From positions 124,001 through 188,000 of the forward strand of contig JAFDZW010000002.1 in the NCBI GenBank assembly GCA_018266755.1: 64,000 bases of DNA, read 5' to 3'. The position numbers and the translations under genes were made by a program. Positions 7,800 through 17,511 of this stretch are shown here, piece after piece. Within the stretch, counting starts at the first letter, position 1, and every line of letters begins with the position of its first letter. The notes under the pieces are model-generated. The model worked only from the letters and a program-made list of their open reading frames with translations. It did not search any database and was not told the origin of the DNA. Source of the stretch: Bacteroidota bacterium (GTDB lineage: Bacteria > Bacteroidota > Ignavibacteria > Palsa-1295).

Positions 7800-10700
7800 T
7801 TATGCGTGATGTGCAAGGATTGACTTGGCCGCAAGCGAGCTCATCGCAAGGATGGTCCACTGCGGATTGACGGTGATCCCCGTCGGAAAGAGCGAGGCAT
7901 CGGCGACATAGACGTTCGACAATCCGTCGACTTGAAATGCGCCATTAACCACACGCTGCGACTTCAGCGGCGACGAATCACCCGCCATCATATTGCCGCC
8001 TTGCGGATGTGCAGTGGCGAAGAAGACATCGGCCATGCGAAGCGGATAATCGTCGAGCGCATCCGAGAAGCGTTCGATGTTCGGCTTCGTGAGGTCGAGG
8101 TCGATACCCGGCCGTGTCGGCAGAACGATATTCTTTGCTCCCGAAGCGGCAGCGAGTTCGACGAGGGTCTTGAGCGCATACTTTACCTTCACGACATCCT
8201 GATCGCCGAGCGACCAGTCGATCGGGCGACCGGTCAGCAGATCGGCCTTCTCCTGAATGACGCCGCGCGGCTCCGAACCGACAAGCGCACCGTAGTTGAC
8301 GAGCTTGCGATAGTCGTTCATCGTCCGCTCGCGGCGATCGAATTGAAATGGGAGCGCCAGTGCGAACGACGCCGGCGGATTGAAGTACGTCTCGAACATC
8401 GCCGACGCATTCGGCCCGCGAATGCCGAGCGTGATCTGCGTACCGTCCCATGCATCGAGCATCTCGTTGAACGCGATCGTTGCAGGGAATGCGAAGTTGC
8501 ATGCGACACGCTGACCGACGTTTTTCTTGATATTGCTCTGCATCAGAATGTGGCTCGAACTGATCACACCGCCCGCAAGCACAACTGCTTTGCGAACTTT
8601 CACGACTTTTAACGTGCCGGTATTCATACGCAACAGCACGCGATCGACGCGGCCGTTCGTTTGGTAGAGTTGAACTGCCGTCGTGTTCGATACCGTCTTC
8701 ATTCCTCGTCCTTCTGCCCACGGGATGTACGTATCGAGCATTGAACGCTTGCGCATGTACTTGTTTCCCATGTTCCAGAATCCGTCGCCGAGATCGTTGC
8801 GGTAGTTCACCGTCAACTCTTCGAGTACAGGATTACCTTTATCGTCGAGCAGCTTTACATCGTGTGTCGCATTATAATTATCGACGCTCATCTTGAAGCG
8901 CTCACGGACTTTTTTGTTGATGCCCTGGTCCTCCGAAAGTAAATGAATATCCAGCTCCTTCGCCGTTTGCGCATACTCTGCGTCGAGGTTGCTGATATCG
9001 ATCCCATAGGTATTCTGCCATTCAGTGCGCATCTCGGGCGGCATCTGCAGGCAGACCGCATTATTGATCACGGTTGTTCCGCCGACCGCTTCGCCTTGCA
9101 GAATCATCATGTCGAACTTCTTCGTCAATTGCAGGCCACCTTCCTTGTAGAGCTTCTGCAGCATCTCCATCTCGTTGTCGTTCATATCCTGCAGCGGCGA
9201 GTAGCGATTTCCGCGTTCGACGAGAAGAATCTGCGACGGATCGGTCGCACCCGAACTTGCAAGACGATATGCACACGTTGCCCCGCCGGCGCCAGAACCG
9301 AGGACGATGTAATCGACTTCGTCCGGGATGCGCGGTTCGTCGGTTCGCGTCACCACGCGCGGAGCCGTCAGCTTCGTACCGGCGGGTGTATCGGGTTTGA
9401 AATTGGCGGGGTCGGTATGATCGACGGGCAGCGGTGCCACACCTGTCGTCGGCGGCAATTCTGTTCGGAGCTCGCCCTGGATCGCGGCGCGCGCTTCGGT
9501 CGGGATATAGCCGATCGCCGCACGATTGTTCGGCAGCGAGTAGTACGCATTCGCGACAAGCGAATACGATGCAAGCCCGATCTGTGCCGATAGCTCGGCA
9601 AGCTCCGGCACGAATGCTTGTTCGCGCTCGCGCGGTGTGCGCATCAGATATTTCCGCAAGAAGTACCGCTGCTCGTCGGGCGCCATTGCCGAGAACGTCG
9701 GATGAAACATGTAGACTGTCGGGAAGATATGCTCGACAATCCAGAACGGAAAATTCAGCAAACCGCGCTTGCGGCCGCGAATGCCGGCGATGTATTTGTC
9801 GATCAGTTGCAAGACGCTCGTCTGGTCCTGTGCATCGGCTTTGAAAAACGACTCTGCCAGACTTTCGACATTGCGCGCACTCGACGGATTCATCGCCGTG
9901 ATCACGTAGTCGATATTATAGGTCATCTTTCGGAAGACGACGATCAGCACTGCACAAAGGCCATCGAGCACGAAGTGCATCACGTAGTACGAAGGCACCG
10001 CCACATGCGCACCGCTGCGAGTAAGGATCAGCGGTGTGCCGAAGATGAGCCACGGGATCGTCGTAATGACGGTGAGCGAATATGCGAACAGTAGTGTGCC
10101 CATCAGACTATCGCGTAACTGTTCGAACCGCGCCATCATGATTGCAAGCGTCCCCATGGCTGCACACATCGTGAACGTATTGCAGAGCATCGCATCCAGC
10201 GAACCGAACACTGCACCGATCCCCGACTCGCCATCGAGGCACAATCGCGCATACAGCGCAATCGCGATGAAGCCGAACATCACGACAGCGAGGGTATAGA
10301 AGAAATATTTTGTCAGGGTCAGCGGCACCGAATACACATCGGGCATCTTCACGCGGTAATAATCCCGGCTAGCTTTGTTACGCAGGAGTATCCAGGTAAA
10401 GATCGCAACCATCACGCCGTCGACAATCGCCGAAGTCAGCAAAAAGTCATGATATGCAAGTGTCGCAGGCGCGAAGAAGTAGAAACCGAGCGAGCCGGCT
10501 GTCGAGACGAGGTGGGCAATAAGCATCACGAGCGTCGAGTACCAGCGAACCTGCTTGTTATATGCCCCGATCCACCCGCACAAGACCATTACCATGATCT
10601 TGCTGAACGTGTTGATCAGCAGCGCAGGATTGTCGAATGCCATGACCAACAGCCCCTTCACACTTGCCGGCCAGGGCGAGATACCGAGGAAGCCGACGAC

Positions 10701-11324
10701 GAGCAGCATCACATAGATAAAGTACCCAAGCGCGAGCAAGCGCAATACCCAATACTCGATATCGTGTACCGGCTTGGCGACCGTCTCGTTCGTCCACTCG
10801 TCCGGAAAGAGATTTTGTTTCTGCTCCATGGTCGGGTCGGTGCTCTTTTGTCGCCAGATGACGGTTGCTGCGAGGCGGATCACAAAGAGCGTGAACGCCC
10901 CGAGGATGAGCCCATCGAACGACCATGCCACGAAAAAGCGCAACGGATAGATCGAGATATTCGAGATGAAATTACCGTCGTTATACATCCACGGTGCGAC
11001 GCCGCCGGTATCGCGGACATTCGCCTGGAAATACATATCCATCGAGAACCCGATCGTCACGACGACGAGATAGAACACAAGGCTCGACGACTTGCGCAAA
11101 CTCACCAGTAGCGGCCCCATCACGACTGCCATTGCGACAGAGCCGAGGATGGTGATGTAGTCCTCCCGGAAGTGGATGATCGGGATCGGCCCGCTTTGAA
11201 TGTAATTGAATACGAGCGCGATCACGAAACTGGTGACAAAGCCAAGCGTTAGCCGCTTTCCACCCGAGATCGAGTCGAGCGGATCGGGGCCCGTGTAGCC
11301 ACGGAAGTTGAAAATGGAGATCAT
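7800..11324 (-). CDS. Membrane-domain/GMC oxidoreductase fusion protein
   Basis: 1174 aa in two halves. Residues of about 28-465 form roughly ten to twelve hydrophobic segments with no recognised transporter signature. Residues 466-660 are a soluble linker (including MRTPREREQAFVPELAE) that resembles the N-terminal region of long-chain alcohol oxidases. Residues 668-1174 are a GMC flavoprotein: the FAD dinucleotide motif GSGAGG at 677-682 and, near the C-terminus, HPQGGNMMAGD and VADASLFPTGITVNPQWTIL, which hold the conserved active-site His and the second FAD contact. GMC enzymes oxidise alcohols (sterols, long-chain alcohols, sugars) with FAD. The attached membrane domain suggests a membrane-embedded lipid substrate or a quinone acceptor; this is inference. 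Middle gene of a three-gene leftward operon. Confidence 0.85.
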   Translation of the reverse strand: MISIFNFRGYTGPDPLDSISGGKRLTLGFVTSFVIALVFNYIQSGPIPIIHFREDYITILGSVAMAVVMGPLLVSLRKSSSLVFYLVVVTIGFSMDMYFQANVRDTGGVAPWMYNDGNFISNISIYPLRFFVAWSFDGLILGAFTLFVIRLAATVIWRQKSTDPTMEQKQNLFPDEWTNETVAKPVHDIEYWVLRLLALGYFIYVMLLVVGFLGISPWPASVKGLLVMAFDNPALLINTFSKIMVMVLCGWIGAYNKQVRWYSTLVMLIAHLVSTAGSLGFYFFAPATLAYHDFLLTSAIVDGVMVAIFTWILLRNKASRDYYRVKMPDVYSVPLTLTKYFFYTLAVVMFGFIAIALYARLCLDGESGIGAVFGSLDAMLCNTFTMCAAMGTLAIMMARFEQLRDSLMGTLLFAYSLTVITTIPWLIFGTPLILTRSGAHVAVPSYYVMHFVLDGLCAVLIVVFRKMTYNIDYVITAMNPSSARNVESLAESFFKADAQDQTSVLQLIDKYIAGIRGRKRGLLNFPFWIVEHIFPTVYMFHPTFSAMAPDEQRYFLRKYLMRTPREREQAFVPELAELSAQIGLASYSLVANAYYSLPNNRAAIGYIPTEARAAIQGELRTELPPTTGVAPLPVDHTDPANFKPDTPAGTKLTAPRVVTRTDEPRIPDEVDYIVLGSGAGGATCAYRLASSGATDPSQILLVERGNRYSPLQDMNDNEMEMLQKLYKEGGLQLTKKFDMMILQGEAVGGTTVINNAVCLQMPPEMRTEWQNTYGIDISNLDAEYAQTAKELDIHLLSEDQGINKKVRERFKMSVDNYNATHDVKLLDDKGNPVLEELTVNYRNDLGDGFWNMGNKYMRKRSMLDTYIPWAEGRGMKTVSNTTAVQLYQTNGRVDRVLLRMNTGTLKVVKVRKAVVLAGGVISSSHILMQSNIKKNVGQRVACNFAFPATIAFNEMLDAWDGTQITLGIRGPNASAMFETYFNPPASFALALPFQFDRRERTMNDYRKLVNYGALVGSEPRGVIQEKADLLTGRPIDWSLGDQDVVKVKYALKTLVELAAASGAKNIVLPTRPGIDLDLTKPNIERFSDALDDYPLRMADVFFATAHPQGGNMMAGDSSPLKSQRVVNGAFQVDGLSNVYVADASLFPTGITVNPQWTILAMSSLAAKSILAHHA

Positions 11325-11358
11325 GTTGTCAAGCGATGAAGTGGGTAAAAAAATCGGC

Positions 11359-11718
11359 TTACTTGGTCGATGCGTTGCGAAGCCCGATCGTCGTCCAGAT
11401 TGCCGTCAGAAAATCCGGCACACCGAGCAGCACGAGATTGATCTTCGCGAGATCGAGCACGACCATAATGAAGAGGATGAGCGTGAACGACAGACGGCCG
11501 TACACCGACGCTTTGAAGAAGTTCGTATTCTCTTGCTGCGCGGCACGCAGATAAAAGAAGCCGAGCACGGCGACCTCCAGACCGAAGACTCGCAGCCACA
11601 GGTCACCCTGCGGATCGAAGCCGATCATCGTGAGTTCGTTCGGATATACCAGAAGGCTCAAGCCTCCGACGAGCGCGTACGTGCCATGCACAAGGGCGCT
11701 CCTTGCTGCTGTTGTCAT
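11359..11718 (-). CDS. Small four-helix membrane protein upstream of the GMC fusion
   Basis: 119 aa from the ATG at 11716-11718, start MTTAARSALVHG. It contains about four hydrophobic segments (for example TYALVGGLSLLVYP, FGLEVAVLGFFYL, LILFIMVVLDLAKI). It is first in the leftward operon: 34 bases separate its stop from the start of the membrane-GMC fusion. No family is recognised, although small polytopic proteins of this shape are common partners of membrane oxidoreductases. Its position argues for a role in the same complex. Confidence 0.65.
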   Translation of the reverse strand: MTTAARSALVHGTYALVGGLSLLVYPNELTMIGFDPQGDLWLRVFGLEVAVLGFFYLRAAQQENTNFFKASVYGRLSFTLILFIMVVLDLAKINLVLLGVPDFLTAIWTTIGLRNASTK

Positions 11719-12076
11719 ATTCTGTTGTATAGCGATGAAGAAAAACAATGCTCACACACGCGGACTCGAACAATAGGCTTCAATTGCTCATGGCAATCCT
11801 GGGGAGAAGCAGTAGTCCGTGTGCTCTATGATGTTTGATAAACGTGTATCCTAAACTCGTTATATGGTGGCAGGCTGGTTGTACTACCGTGCCCGACCGA
11901 CTTCAGCGGCCGCAGTGGCCGTCATGAAGCAAACTTAGTTATTTCGGTTCTTCAGCTCCGTCGTATCCTATTACGGAGCAATGTCTTGAAATACAAAATG
12001 TTCTCTCGGTCCCATGGAAATAAATATACGACAAAGTTGAGGGGAATGCAAGAACAGGACGCGAATTGTGGGTTTG
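11719..12076. other. Intergenic region, 358 bp
   Basis: Lies between two leftward genes. It must contain the promoter of the small-membrane-protein/GMC/SnoaL operon and the 3' end of the T9SS protein transcript. A short GC-rich patch (CAGCGGCCGCAGTGGCCG around 11908-11926) has weak self-complementarity. I see no convincing terminator, RNA gene or open frame. Confidence 0.4.
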
Positions 12077-14578
12077 CTACCGGGCGACCACGAAACGGCA
12101 GACCCGAGTCTCGTTGCGCATTACCAGTCTGGCTTCATAGACGCCGGCGGGAAGACATGACACATTGACCACGAGCTCATTCCCCTCTCTCTCGACTCCG
12201 CAGCCAACCACCGGCCGCGCTGCGACATCAAAGAGCTGGATCCCGATGTCCGGTGCATCACCAACCGGAATGCGAACGACTCGCGTGGAAGGATTCGGGT
12301 AGAGTGTCGCGACGAAAGCGGGTGGGCTCTGTTGCACGGATGATGTCCGCACAGCCACGATCTCGGACTTATAGACACCCGAGCTCTTCGTCCCGAGCCA
12401 GAAGCGCTCGCCATCAAACGCGAGCGAGGTGACATCCTTGGCATGCAATCCACCGTTCAGACCGTACCACGTCTTGCCGAAGTCGTCTGAGGCATACACT
12501 CCTCTGCCATACACAAGAGCGAGGATGCTCGAATCACGAAGTTTGGCCACCGCGCGGCCATCGTTCGCTTCTGGTAGAGACATTGACAAAACACGAGAGC
12601 CTTTATCAAATACGCTAATCCCATTGGCGGCGGCGACAAAGGCGAACTCACCGAGGTCAAGCACGTCATTCACTTTGGTCCGGTAAAAACCCGGCACCCA
12701 TAAGAAGCTTCCGGAAGTTTGCCGCAGCCAAGTCACCCCGCTATCAGGAGCACCGCCAACCAGGCTCCAAGAACTTCCGGAATCAGCCGAGACTTGAAGC
12801 TGACTGGCCAAACTACAACAACTCGGGGACATCAAATTACTGAAGGCATATAGCAGAGTGTCGCGAGGTCGTCCGAGAAAGAGGTGATCCACCGACTGAC
12901 GATAGGCGTTTGGGATACAGCATGGAATAAGGGGAAGAGCGCTCCACGTGGCTCCCGTGTCCCGAGAAATAGCGAGATTTCTTCCCGGGATATTGAGGTA
13001 CATAAGTGACCCATCTATCAACAGCTCCCGTGCGACGCCGAGATTCAATCCACGAGACATCCAACTTGTTCCGCCGTCGCTGGAAATGCGAACCGACGAA
13101 GAGACAGCGTAGATATTGTGGTTGGAATCGACAGTCAGTGCATTGATGGTGTCTAGTAGAGGTGTTTGGTACCAGAACACGGAGTCTGACGCATTATCGA
13201 TCTCGGCACGCAACGGGACAGTGAAGCGCTGAGTAACCGACGAATCATAGTAATGGATCGGGTAACTGATGTCCGCCGTACCGTTGTAGTCACCTCCAGT
13301 CGCATGAATCGCAACACGGACAACTTCCGAATCGGAGACTCGCAGATTCGAAGCGATTTTAAACGGATAGGCAGTGGTAGCGCAGCGAACGGAATCAGAG
13401 ATGCAGTAGGTGGGGAGATGGAAGGCGAACTGTTGGGTATCGCGAACTCGAGACGCGGCGATAAATCGCAACGCCGGTGGCACGATTGAATCAGGCGCGA
13501 TCGTTGCGTGGATCAACGTTTGCAGTGTATCCAGATGGGTACTTCCATCGAAGCCTTTGAATGTGTACTGCGCATTTAGTGACGCCTGAAATTCACCCGA
13601 AATTCCGGGGCCGCACGCAAGCCGCACAGTGACATCCGTATCAGATCGCGTAACGTTCAAAATCTTGAATGGGAAAGTCAGGCTATCGAATCGGAGCGAT
13701 AAAACACGTCCATCGATTCTGTATCGAAAAGTCGATGACTTCCTCTCCCCTACAGGTAGGCTGAATCGAATGGAATCCCCCAGTGCTTGTAATCCCAAAG
13801 TAGCCAATTGTGGGAATACGAATGTCGGAGCGTTCGCAAACACAGAGTCGATGCCTTTCTGCTGTAGTGTGAGTCCGAGTGATGAGGGATACGAAGTTGT
13901 GTTCCGAAACGGCCCCTTATAGGAAACAAACGATATCCAGAGCGGCCACTTTACCGCATGCGGAGGGATGGATGTCACCAAATTGCCGACGGAATCGGTG
14001 ATAGCGCTCATAACGACACCTGAGACAGAATCGACGGTAAGACGGACACCGTTGAAGACGATTGGCGTCTCAGTGTAGTTAGAGATGAGCAATATACATT
14101 TCCCTTCATAGCGGCGTTGTGCCCAGTTAGCCGTCATTGGGATACCCTCTGTATGCGGCCTCAACAGCACCATGGAATCCGGCCGGATGCCGTATCCGGT
14201 GAAGCATACGGAGAATCTGCCGGAACTCTGATCGCAATGACTCTGAAATGGAGTGTAGATTACTTCATAGTCTTCACATGCTGTGATTGTGTCTGCTGAT
14301 CTTGGCCTAAAGTAGATATCATAGGTGCTGGATGGGCCTGCCTGACGATATACCCACTTAAATGCGAATGTATCCTCATACGGCCCATAAAAGTTAATTC
14401 CTGCAACTTCGCGACTGTTGCATAATGGATTCCTCTGACGTGCTGTCTCCACGATGTTCACCGTCGCAACCAGATCGGTATCACCTATGAGGGCAGCGTG
14501 AACTTGTCCGAATGAGTCGCTACCTCCAATAAGGAGAAGAAGGCTCGCGAATACAATATGGCGTGCGGACAGATTCAT
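12077..14578 (-). CDS. T9SS-secreted protein with BNR/sialidase-like repeats
   Basis: 833 aa starting at the ATG at 14576-14578 (MNLSARHIVF), which begins a good signal peptide cleaved after SFGQ; an in-frame start 14 codons upstream would spoil it. The first about 450 residues are beta-rich domains with paired cysteines. Residues of about 470-740 contain Asp-box motifs (SSDGGTSWMSRG, SRDTGATWSAL, SADSGSSWSL, SDDFGKTWYG), as in sialidase/photosynthesis-factor propellers. The C-terminal 75 residues are a type A T9SS sorting domain (LYPNPSTRVVRIPV ... LPAGVYEARLVM). Expected to be released or anchored at the cell surface. The ligand is unknown; Asp-box propellers in this context need not be glycosidases. 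Confidence 0.85.
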   Translation of the reverse strand: MNLSARHIVFASLLLLIGGSDSFGQVHAALIGDTDLVATVNIVETARQRNPLCNSREVAGINFYGPYEDTFAFKWVYRQAGPSSTYDIYFRPRSADTITACEDYEVIYTPFQSHCDQSSGRFSVCFTGYGIRPDSMVLLRPHTEGIPMTANWAQRRYEGKCILLISNYTETPIVFNGVRLTVDSVSGVVMSAITDSVGNLVTSIPPHAVKWPLWISFVSYKGPFRNTTSYPSSLGLTLQQKGIDSVFANAPTFVFPQLATLGLQALGDSIRFSLPVGERKSSTFRYRIDGRVLSLRFDSLTFPFKILNVTRSDTDVTVRLACGPGISGEFQASLNAQYTFKGFDGSTHLDTLQTLIHATIAPDSIVPPALRFIAASRVRDTQQFAFHLPTYCISDSVRCATTAYPFKIASNLRVSDSEVVRVAIHATGGDYNGTADISYPIHYYDSSVTQRFTVPLRAEIDNASDSVFWYQTPLLDTINALTVDSNHNIYAVSSSVRISSDGGTSWMSRGLNLGVARELLIDGSLMYLNIPGRNLAISRDTGATWSALPLIPCCIPNAYRQSVDHLFLGRPRDTLLYAFSNLMSPSCCSLASQLQVSADSGSSWSLVGGAPDSGVTWLRQTSGSFLWVPGFYRTKVNDVLDLGEFAFVAAANGISVFDKGSRVLSMSLPEANDGRAVAKLRDSSILALVYGRGVYASDDFGKTWYGLNGGLHAKDVTSLAFDGERFWLGTKSSGVYKSEIVAVRTSSVQQSPPAFVATLYPNPSTRVVRIPVGDAPDIGIQLFDVAARPVVGCGVEREGNELVVNVSCLPAGVYEARLVMRNETRVCRFVVAR

Positions 14579-14670
14579 GATGCCACAATATATGAAATTA
14601 TTGGGAAAATACAAAGTCAATAGTTGATACCCTAGCCCTCAAAGCATGAGATAGATGCTCACAATTAAGC

Positions 14671-15147
14671 CTATTGTGGCAGTATCCGCTTCCACTCCTC
14701 CGATTCCGCCACTCGTTTGATCACCGCATTTCTCTCTTCGAGGAAGCGCGTCATATAGTTAGTGAGAATGAGTGCATTGAAGAGCTTGCCGAGCGGACCC
14801 ATCGGCGATTCGAAATCGAAATAGTCGGTCATGAGGCACTTGCCGTTCTGGTCGGCGAAGTGGTGTTCGTGACGCATGGAGCGGAAGGCACCTTTGAGCA
14901 TCTCATCGCAGAAATAGGTTGGGCGTCGGGTCTCCGATATCAATGTGGTGAGGTTCTGCCAGACGCCGAAATGTTTCGCGCGCCATGTGACGGTCTCGCC
15001 TGCGTTCATCACGCCGGCGCGCACGCCGGCGACGATATGCTCGCCCGTGCTCGACGTTGAGAGTTGGTGCAGGTCGACGCTCAGCGAGAGGTCGAAGCAG
15101 CGCTCGAGCGGAGCCGCAATCAGTGTCTGCAGAGTAATTCGCGGCAT
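14671..15147 (-). CDS. SRPBCC (START/polyketide-cyclase fold) protein
   Basis: 158-aa ligand-binding helix-grip protein. The start MPRITLQTLIAAPLERCFDL is the usual first strand and loop of SRPBCC proteins, followed by GETVTWRAKHFG and a HHFADQNGKCLMTDYFDFESPMG segment. It follows the haloacid-dehalogenase gene with a 10-base gap, so the two are probably cotranscribed. Such proteins bind lipids or other small hydrophobic molecules; the ligand is not predictable. Confidence 0.83.
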   Translation of the reverse strand: MPRITLQTLIAAPLERCFDLSLSVDLHQLSTSSTGEHIVAGVRAGVMNAGETVTWRAKHFGVWQNLTTLISETRRPTYFCDEMLKGAFRSMRHEHHFADQNGKCLMTDYFDFESPMGPLGKLFNALILTNYMTRFLEERNAVIKRVAESEEWKRILPQ

Positions 15148-15157
15148 GGGATCGTGG

Positions 15158-15919
15158 CTATCGTGAGGATTCTATGAATCGGACAAGATCGCCCATCGTA
15201 CGGCCGGTCGCATCGGCTCCCGGGCCGAGCTCTTCGGCTGGCGAACCGAGGCGGTTCAACCAGTACGTCGGATATCCGAACGCTTTCGCACCTGCGGCAT
15301 CCCACCCGGCAAATGCGACAAACAGGATCTGGTCTTTGCGGAGCTTCAACACATCGACCCCGAGTTGGTACGCACGTGGTTCGGGTTTGTATGCCTTCAC
15401 TGTATCGGTGCTGATCACGGCGTCGAACATCGTTGTCAGTCCGGAATTCTTCAACCCGGAGCGAAGGATCCGTTCGGTCGCGTTCGAGAGAAAGCAGATC
15501 GTGAGTCCGAGTTCTTTCATCCGTGCCAATGCCGGGGCAACGTCGGGAAATGCCTTGAGGTTGAAATATGCGTTCGGGAGTGTTGTCTTCGCATCAGTCG
15601 TGAGTTCGACTCCGGTTGCTTTAGCGGCAAAGACAAGCGCGTCGGCCGTGACCGTTTCAAAATCGGCATACTGCCCTTCCAACGATCTAAGCCACATGTA
15701 CTCGAACTGCCGGGCTTTCCATACATTGCTCAGGGCTGCGCCTTTACCGGGAAAGAGTTTTTCCACGGTCTCGAAGACGGGACGCGGATCCAGAATAGGA
15801 AAGGCATCGAATGCAACAGCCTTGAATCGTCCGGATGTCCGAGTGTCGGCCATTGCAGACGAGGCAAGCAGACCAAGCGCGGCGCTCTGAGTAAGCACAA
15901 GAAATTCACGTCGTTTCAT
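15158..15919 (-). CDS. Tat-exported haloacid-dehalogenase type II-like hydrolase
   Basis: 253-aa HAD protein. The N-terminus MKRREFLVLTQSAALG carries an RR-x-F-L Tat motif and a signal cleaved near SAMA, so the folded enzyme is predicted to be periplasmic. HAD motif I has the nucleophile in VAFDAF (Asp38), but the usual YGTL that follows is PILD. Motif II is LSNATE, motif III Lys is in KAYKPEPRAYQ, and motif IV is AGWDAAGAKAFGYP. The family hydrolyses C-halogen bonds of 2-haloacids. The altered motif I and the replaced Ser/Asn pair before WD make the substrate uncertain. It sits between lpdA and the SRPBCC gene on one strand. Confidence 0.8.
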   Translation of the reverse strand: MKRREFLVLTQSAALGLLASSAMADTRTSGRFKAVAFDAFPILDPRPVFETVEKLFPGKGAALSNVWKARQFEYMWLRSLEGQYADFETVTADALVFAAKATGVELTTDAKTTLPNAYFNLKAFPDVAPALARMKELGLTICFLSNATERILRSGLKNSGLTTMFDAVISTDTVKAYKPEPRAYQLGVDVLKLRKDQILFVAFAGWDAAGAKAFGYPTYWLNRLGSPAEELGPGADATGRTMGDLVRFIESSR

Positions 15920-15972
15920 CGTAGTTGGGTGGTACCGGATCCTCGACGCTCACAGCGCATGAAGCGCTGCGC

Positions 15973-17436
15973 CTACAGATGGATCGCCTCTCCCATCGCC
16001 ACCGAGCTTGCTTCCATGACGGCTTCGCTGAGCGTCGGGTGCGGGTGGATGGTCTTGAGGATGCTCTCGGCCGTTGCGCCGTGCGAGCGGGCGATGGCTA
16101 GCTCTTCAAGCAGCTCAGTCGCTTCGGGGCCGATGATGTGCGCGCCGAGCAGCTCGCCGTACTTTTCGTCGAAGATCAACTTCACAAACCCTTCGGTGCG
16201 ACCGATGGCACGGGCCTTGCCAAGCGCCGAGAACGGGAATTTGCCGACCTTGTATGCAACGCCAGCCTCTTTGAGCGCACGCTCCGTCTTGCCGACAGAC
16301 GCTACCTGCGGCTGACAGTACGTACAGCCCGGGATGTTGTCGTAGTCAACGGTATGCGCATGGCCGAGCGCGATATGCTCTGCCGCAACCAAGCCTTCCG
16401 CGCTCGCAACGTGCGCAAGCCACGGCGGACCCGCGACATCGCCGACCGCGTAGATGCTCGGAATGCTCGAACGCATATACTCGTCGACATCAATGAAGCC
16501 CTTCGTCATCTTCACGCCGAGCTTCTCGAGACCGATATTCTCGGTGTTGCCCTGCACGCCGATGGCGATGAGCGTACACTCCGCGTCGATCTTCTCTTTC
16601 TTGCCGTCGGCAGTTTCGATCTCGACCGTCGTGCCGTCCTTGCCGACTGCGACGTTACTGACCTTCGTGTTGGTGTAGATCGTCATACCGGCCTTCTTGT
16701 ACATCTTCTCAAGCTCGGCAGATACTTCCGTGTCTTCGACTGGCAGGATGTTCGGCAGCATTTCGATGATTGTGATCTTCGTGCCGAACGTGTGATAGAA
16801 ATACGCGAACTCGATGCCGATCGCACCCGAACCGACGATCGTCATCGACGCCGGGATGTGATCCATGTTCATTGCTTCGCTTGCGGTGAGGATGCGCTTG
16901 CCGTCGGCTTTCAAGCCGGGCAGCACGCGTGCGCGAGCGCCGGTGGCGACGATGATGCGTGCGGCCGAGATCGTCTTCTTCGTGCCGTCTTTGAGCGTCA
17001 CTTCGACCGAGTTCGCCGAGGCCAGCGTACCCGTCCCGTTAATGAGCTCGATCTTGTTCTTCTTGAAGAGATACTCGATACCGCGGACGTTCTTATCGAC
17101 CACGCCGCGGGAGCGCTTGATGATGGCGCCGAAATCGACCTTCAGGTTATCATAGGTAATGCCCCAATCCTTCGGCGCCTCTTTGAACTCGGAATAGATC
17201 TCCGCATTCTTCAGCAGCGCCTTGGTCGGAATGCAGCCCCAGTTGGTGCACACGCCGCCGAGGCGATCGCGCTCGACCGTCGCGACGCGCAGGCCAAGCT
17301 GCGACGCACGAATGGCCGCCGGCTCACCGCCCGGGCCACCGCCAAGCACGATGAGATCGAAATCGAACGAGTGATTCTTATTAAATGGCGTTGCCGCCCC
17401 TGCCGCAGGCGCCGTTGGGCTCAGAAGATTTGACAT
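15973..17436 (-). CDS. lpdA: Dihydrolipoyl dehydrogenase
   Basis: 487-aa E3 flavoenzyme that reoxidises dihydrolipoamide in 2-oxoacid dehydrogenase or glycine-cleavage complexes. FAD motif LGGGPGGEPAA, redox-active disulfide GGVCTNWGCIPTKALL, NAD motif IVGSGAIGIEFAY, and C-terminal catalytic HPHPTLSEA. The ATG at 17434-17436 is preferred because the 12 codons before it encode no family sequence. A short Ala/Pro-rich N-terminal tail precedes the FAD domain. No E1 or E2 genes are next to it; the following leftward genes are the HAD and SRPBCC proteins (53-base gap). Confidence 0.97.
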   Translation of the reverse strand: MSNLLSPTAPAAGAATPFNKNHSFDFDLIVLGGGPGGEPAAIRASQLGLRVATVERDRLGGVCTNWGCIPTKALLKNAEIYSEFKEAPKDWGITYDNLKVDFGAIIKRSRGVVDKNVRGIEYLFKKNKIELINGTGTLASANSVEVTLKDGTKKTISAARIIVATGARARVLPGLKADGKRILTASEAMNMDHIPASMTIVGSGAIGIEFAYFYHTFGTKITIIEMLPNILPVEDTEVSAELEKMYKKAGMTIYTNTKVSNVAVGKDGTTVEIETADGKKEKIDAECTLIAIGVQGNTENIGLEKLGVKMTKGFIDVDEYMRSSIPSIYAVGDVAGPPWLAHVASAEGLVAAEHIALGHAHTVDYDNIPGCTYCQPQVASVGKTERALKEAGVAYKVGKFPFSALGKARAIGRTEGFVKLIFDEKYGELLGAHIIGPEATELLEELAIARSHGATAESILKTIHPHPTLSEAVMEASSVAMGEAIHL

Positions 17437-17511
17437 GAAATTCGGTTGTGCAACAAATCGGCGGGATAACAACCGAAGCGTGGGGAAAAGTCCGACTCGG
17501 ACCCGGTCGTC

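Noticed and set aside
16138-17433. 431-residue plus-strand frame opposite lpdA
   Set aside because: Antisense to a highly conserved gene; no recognisable protein.
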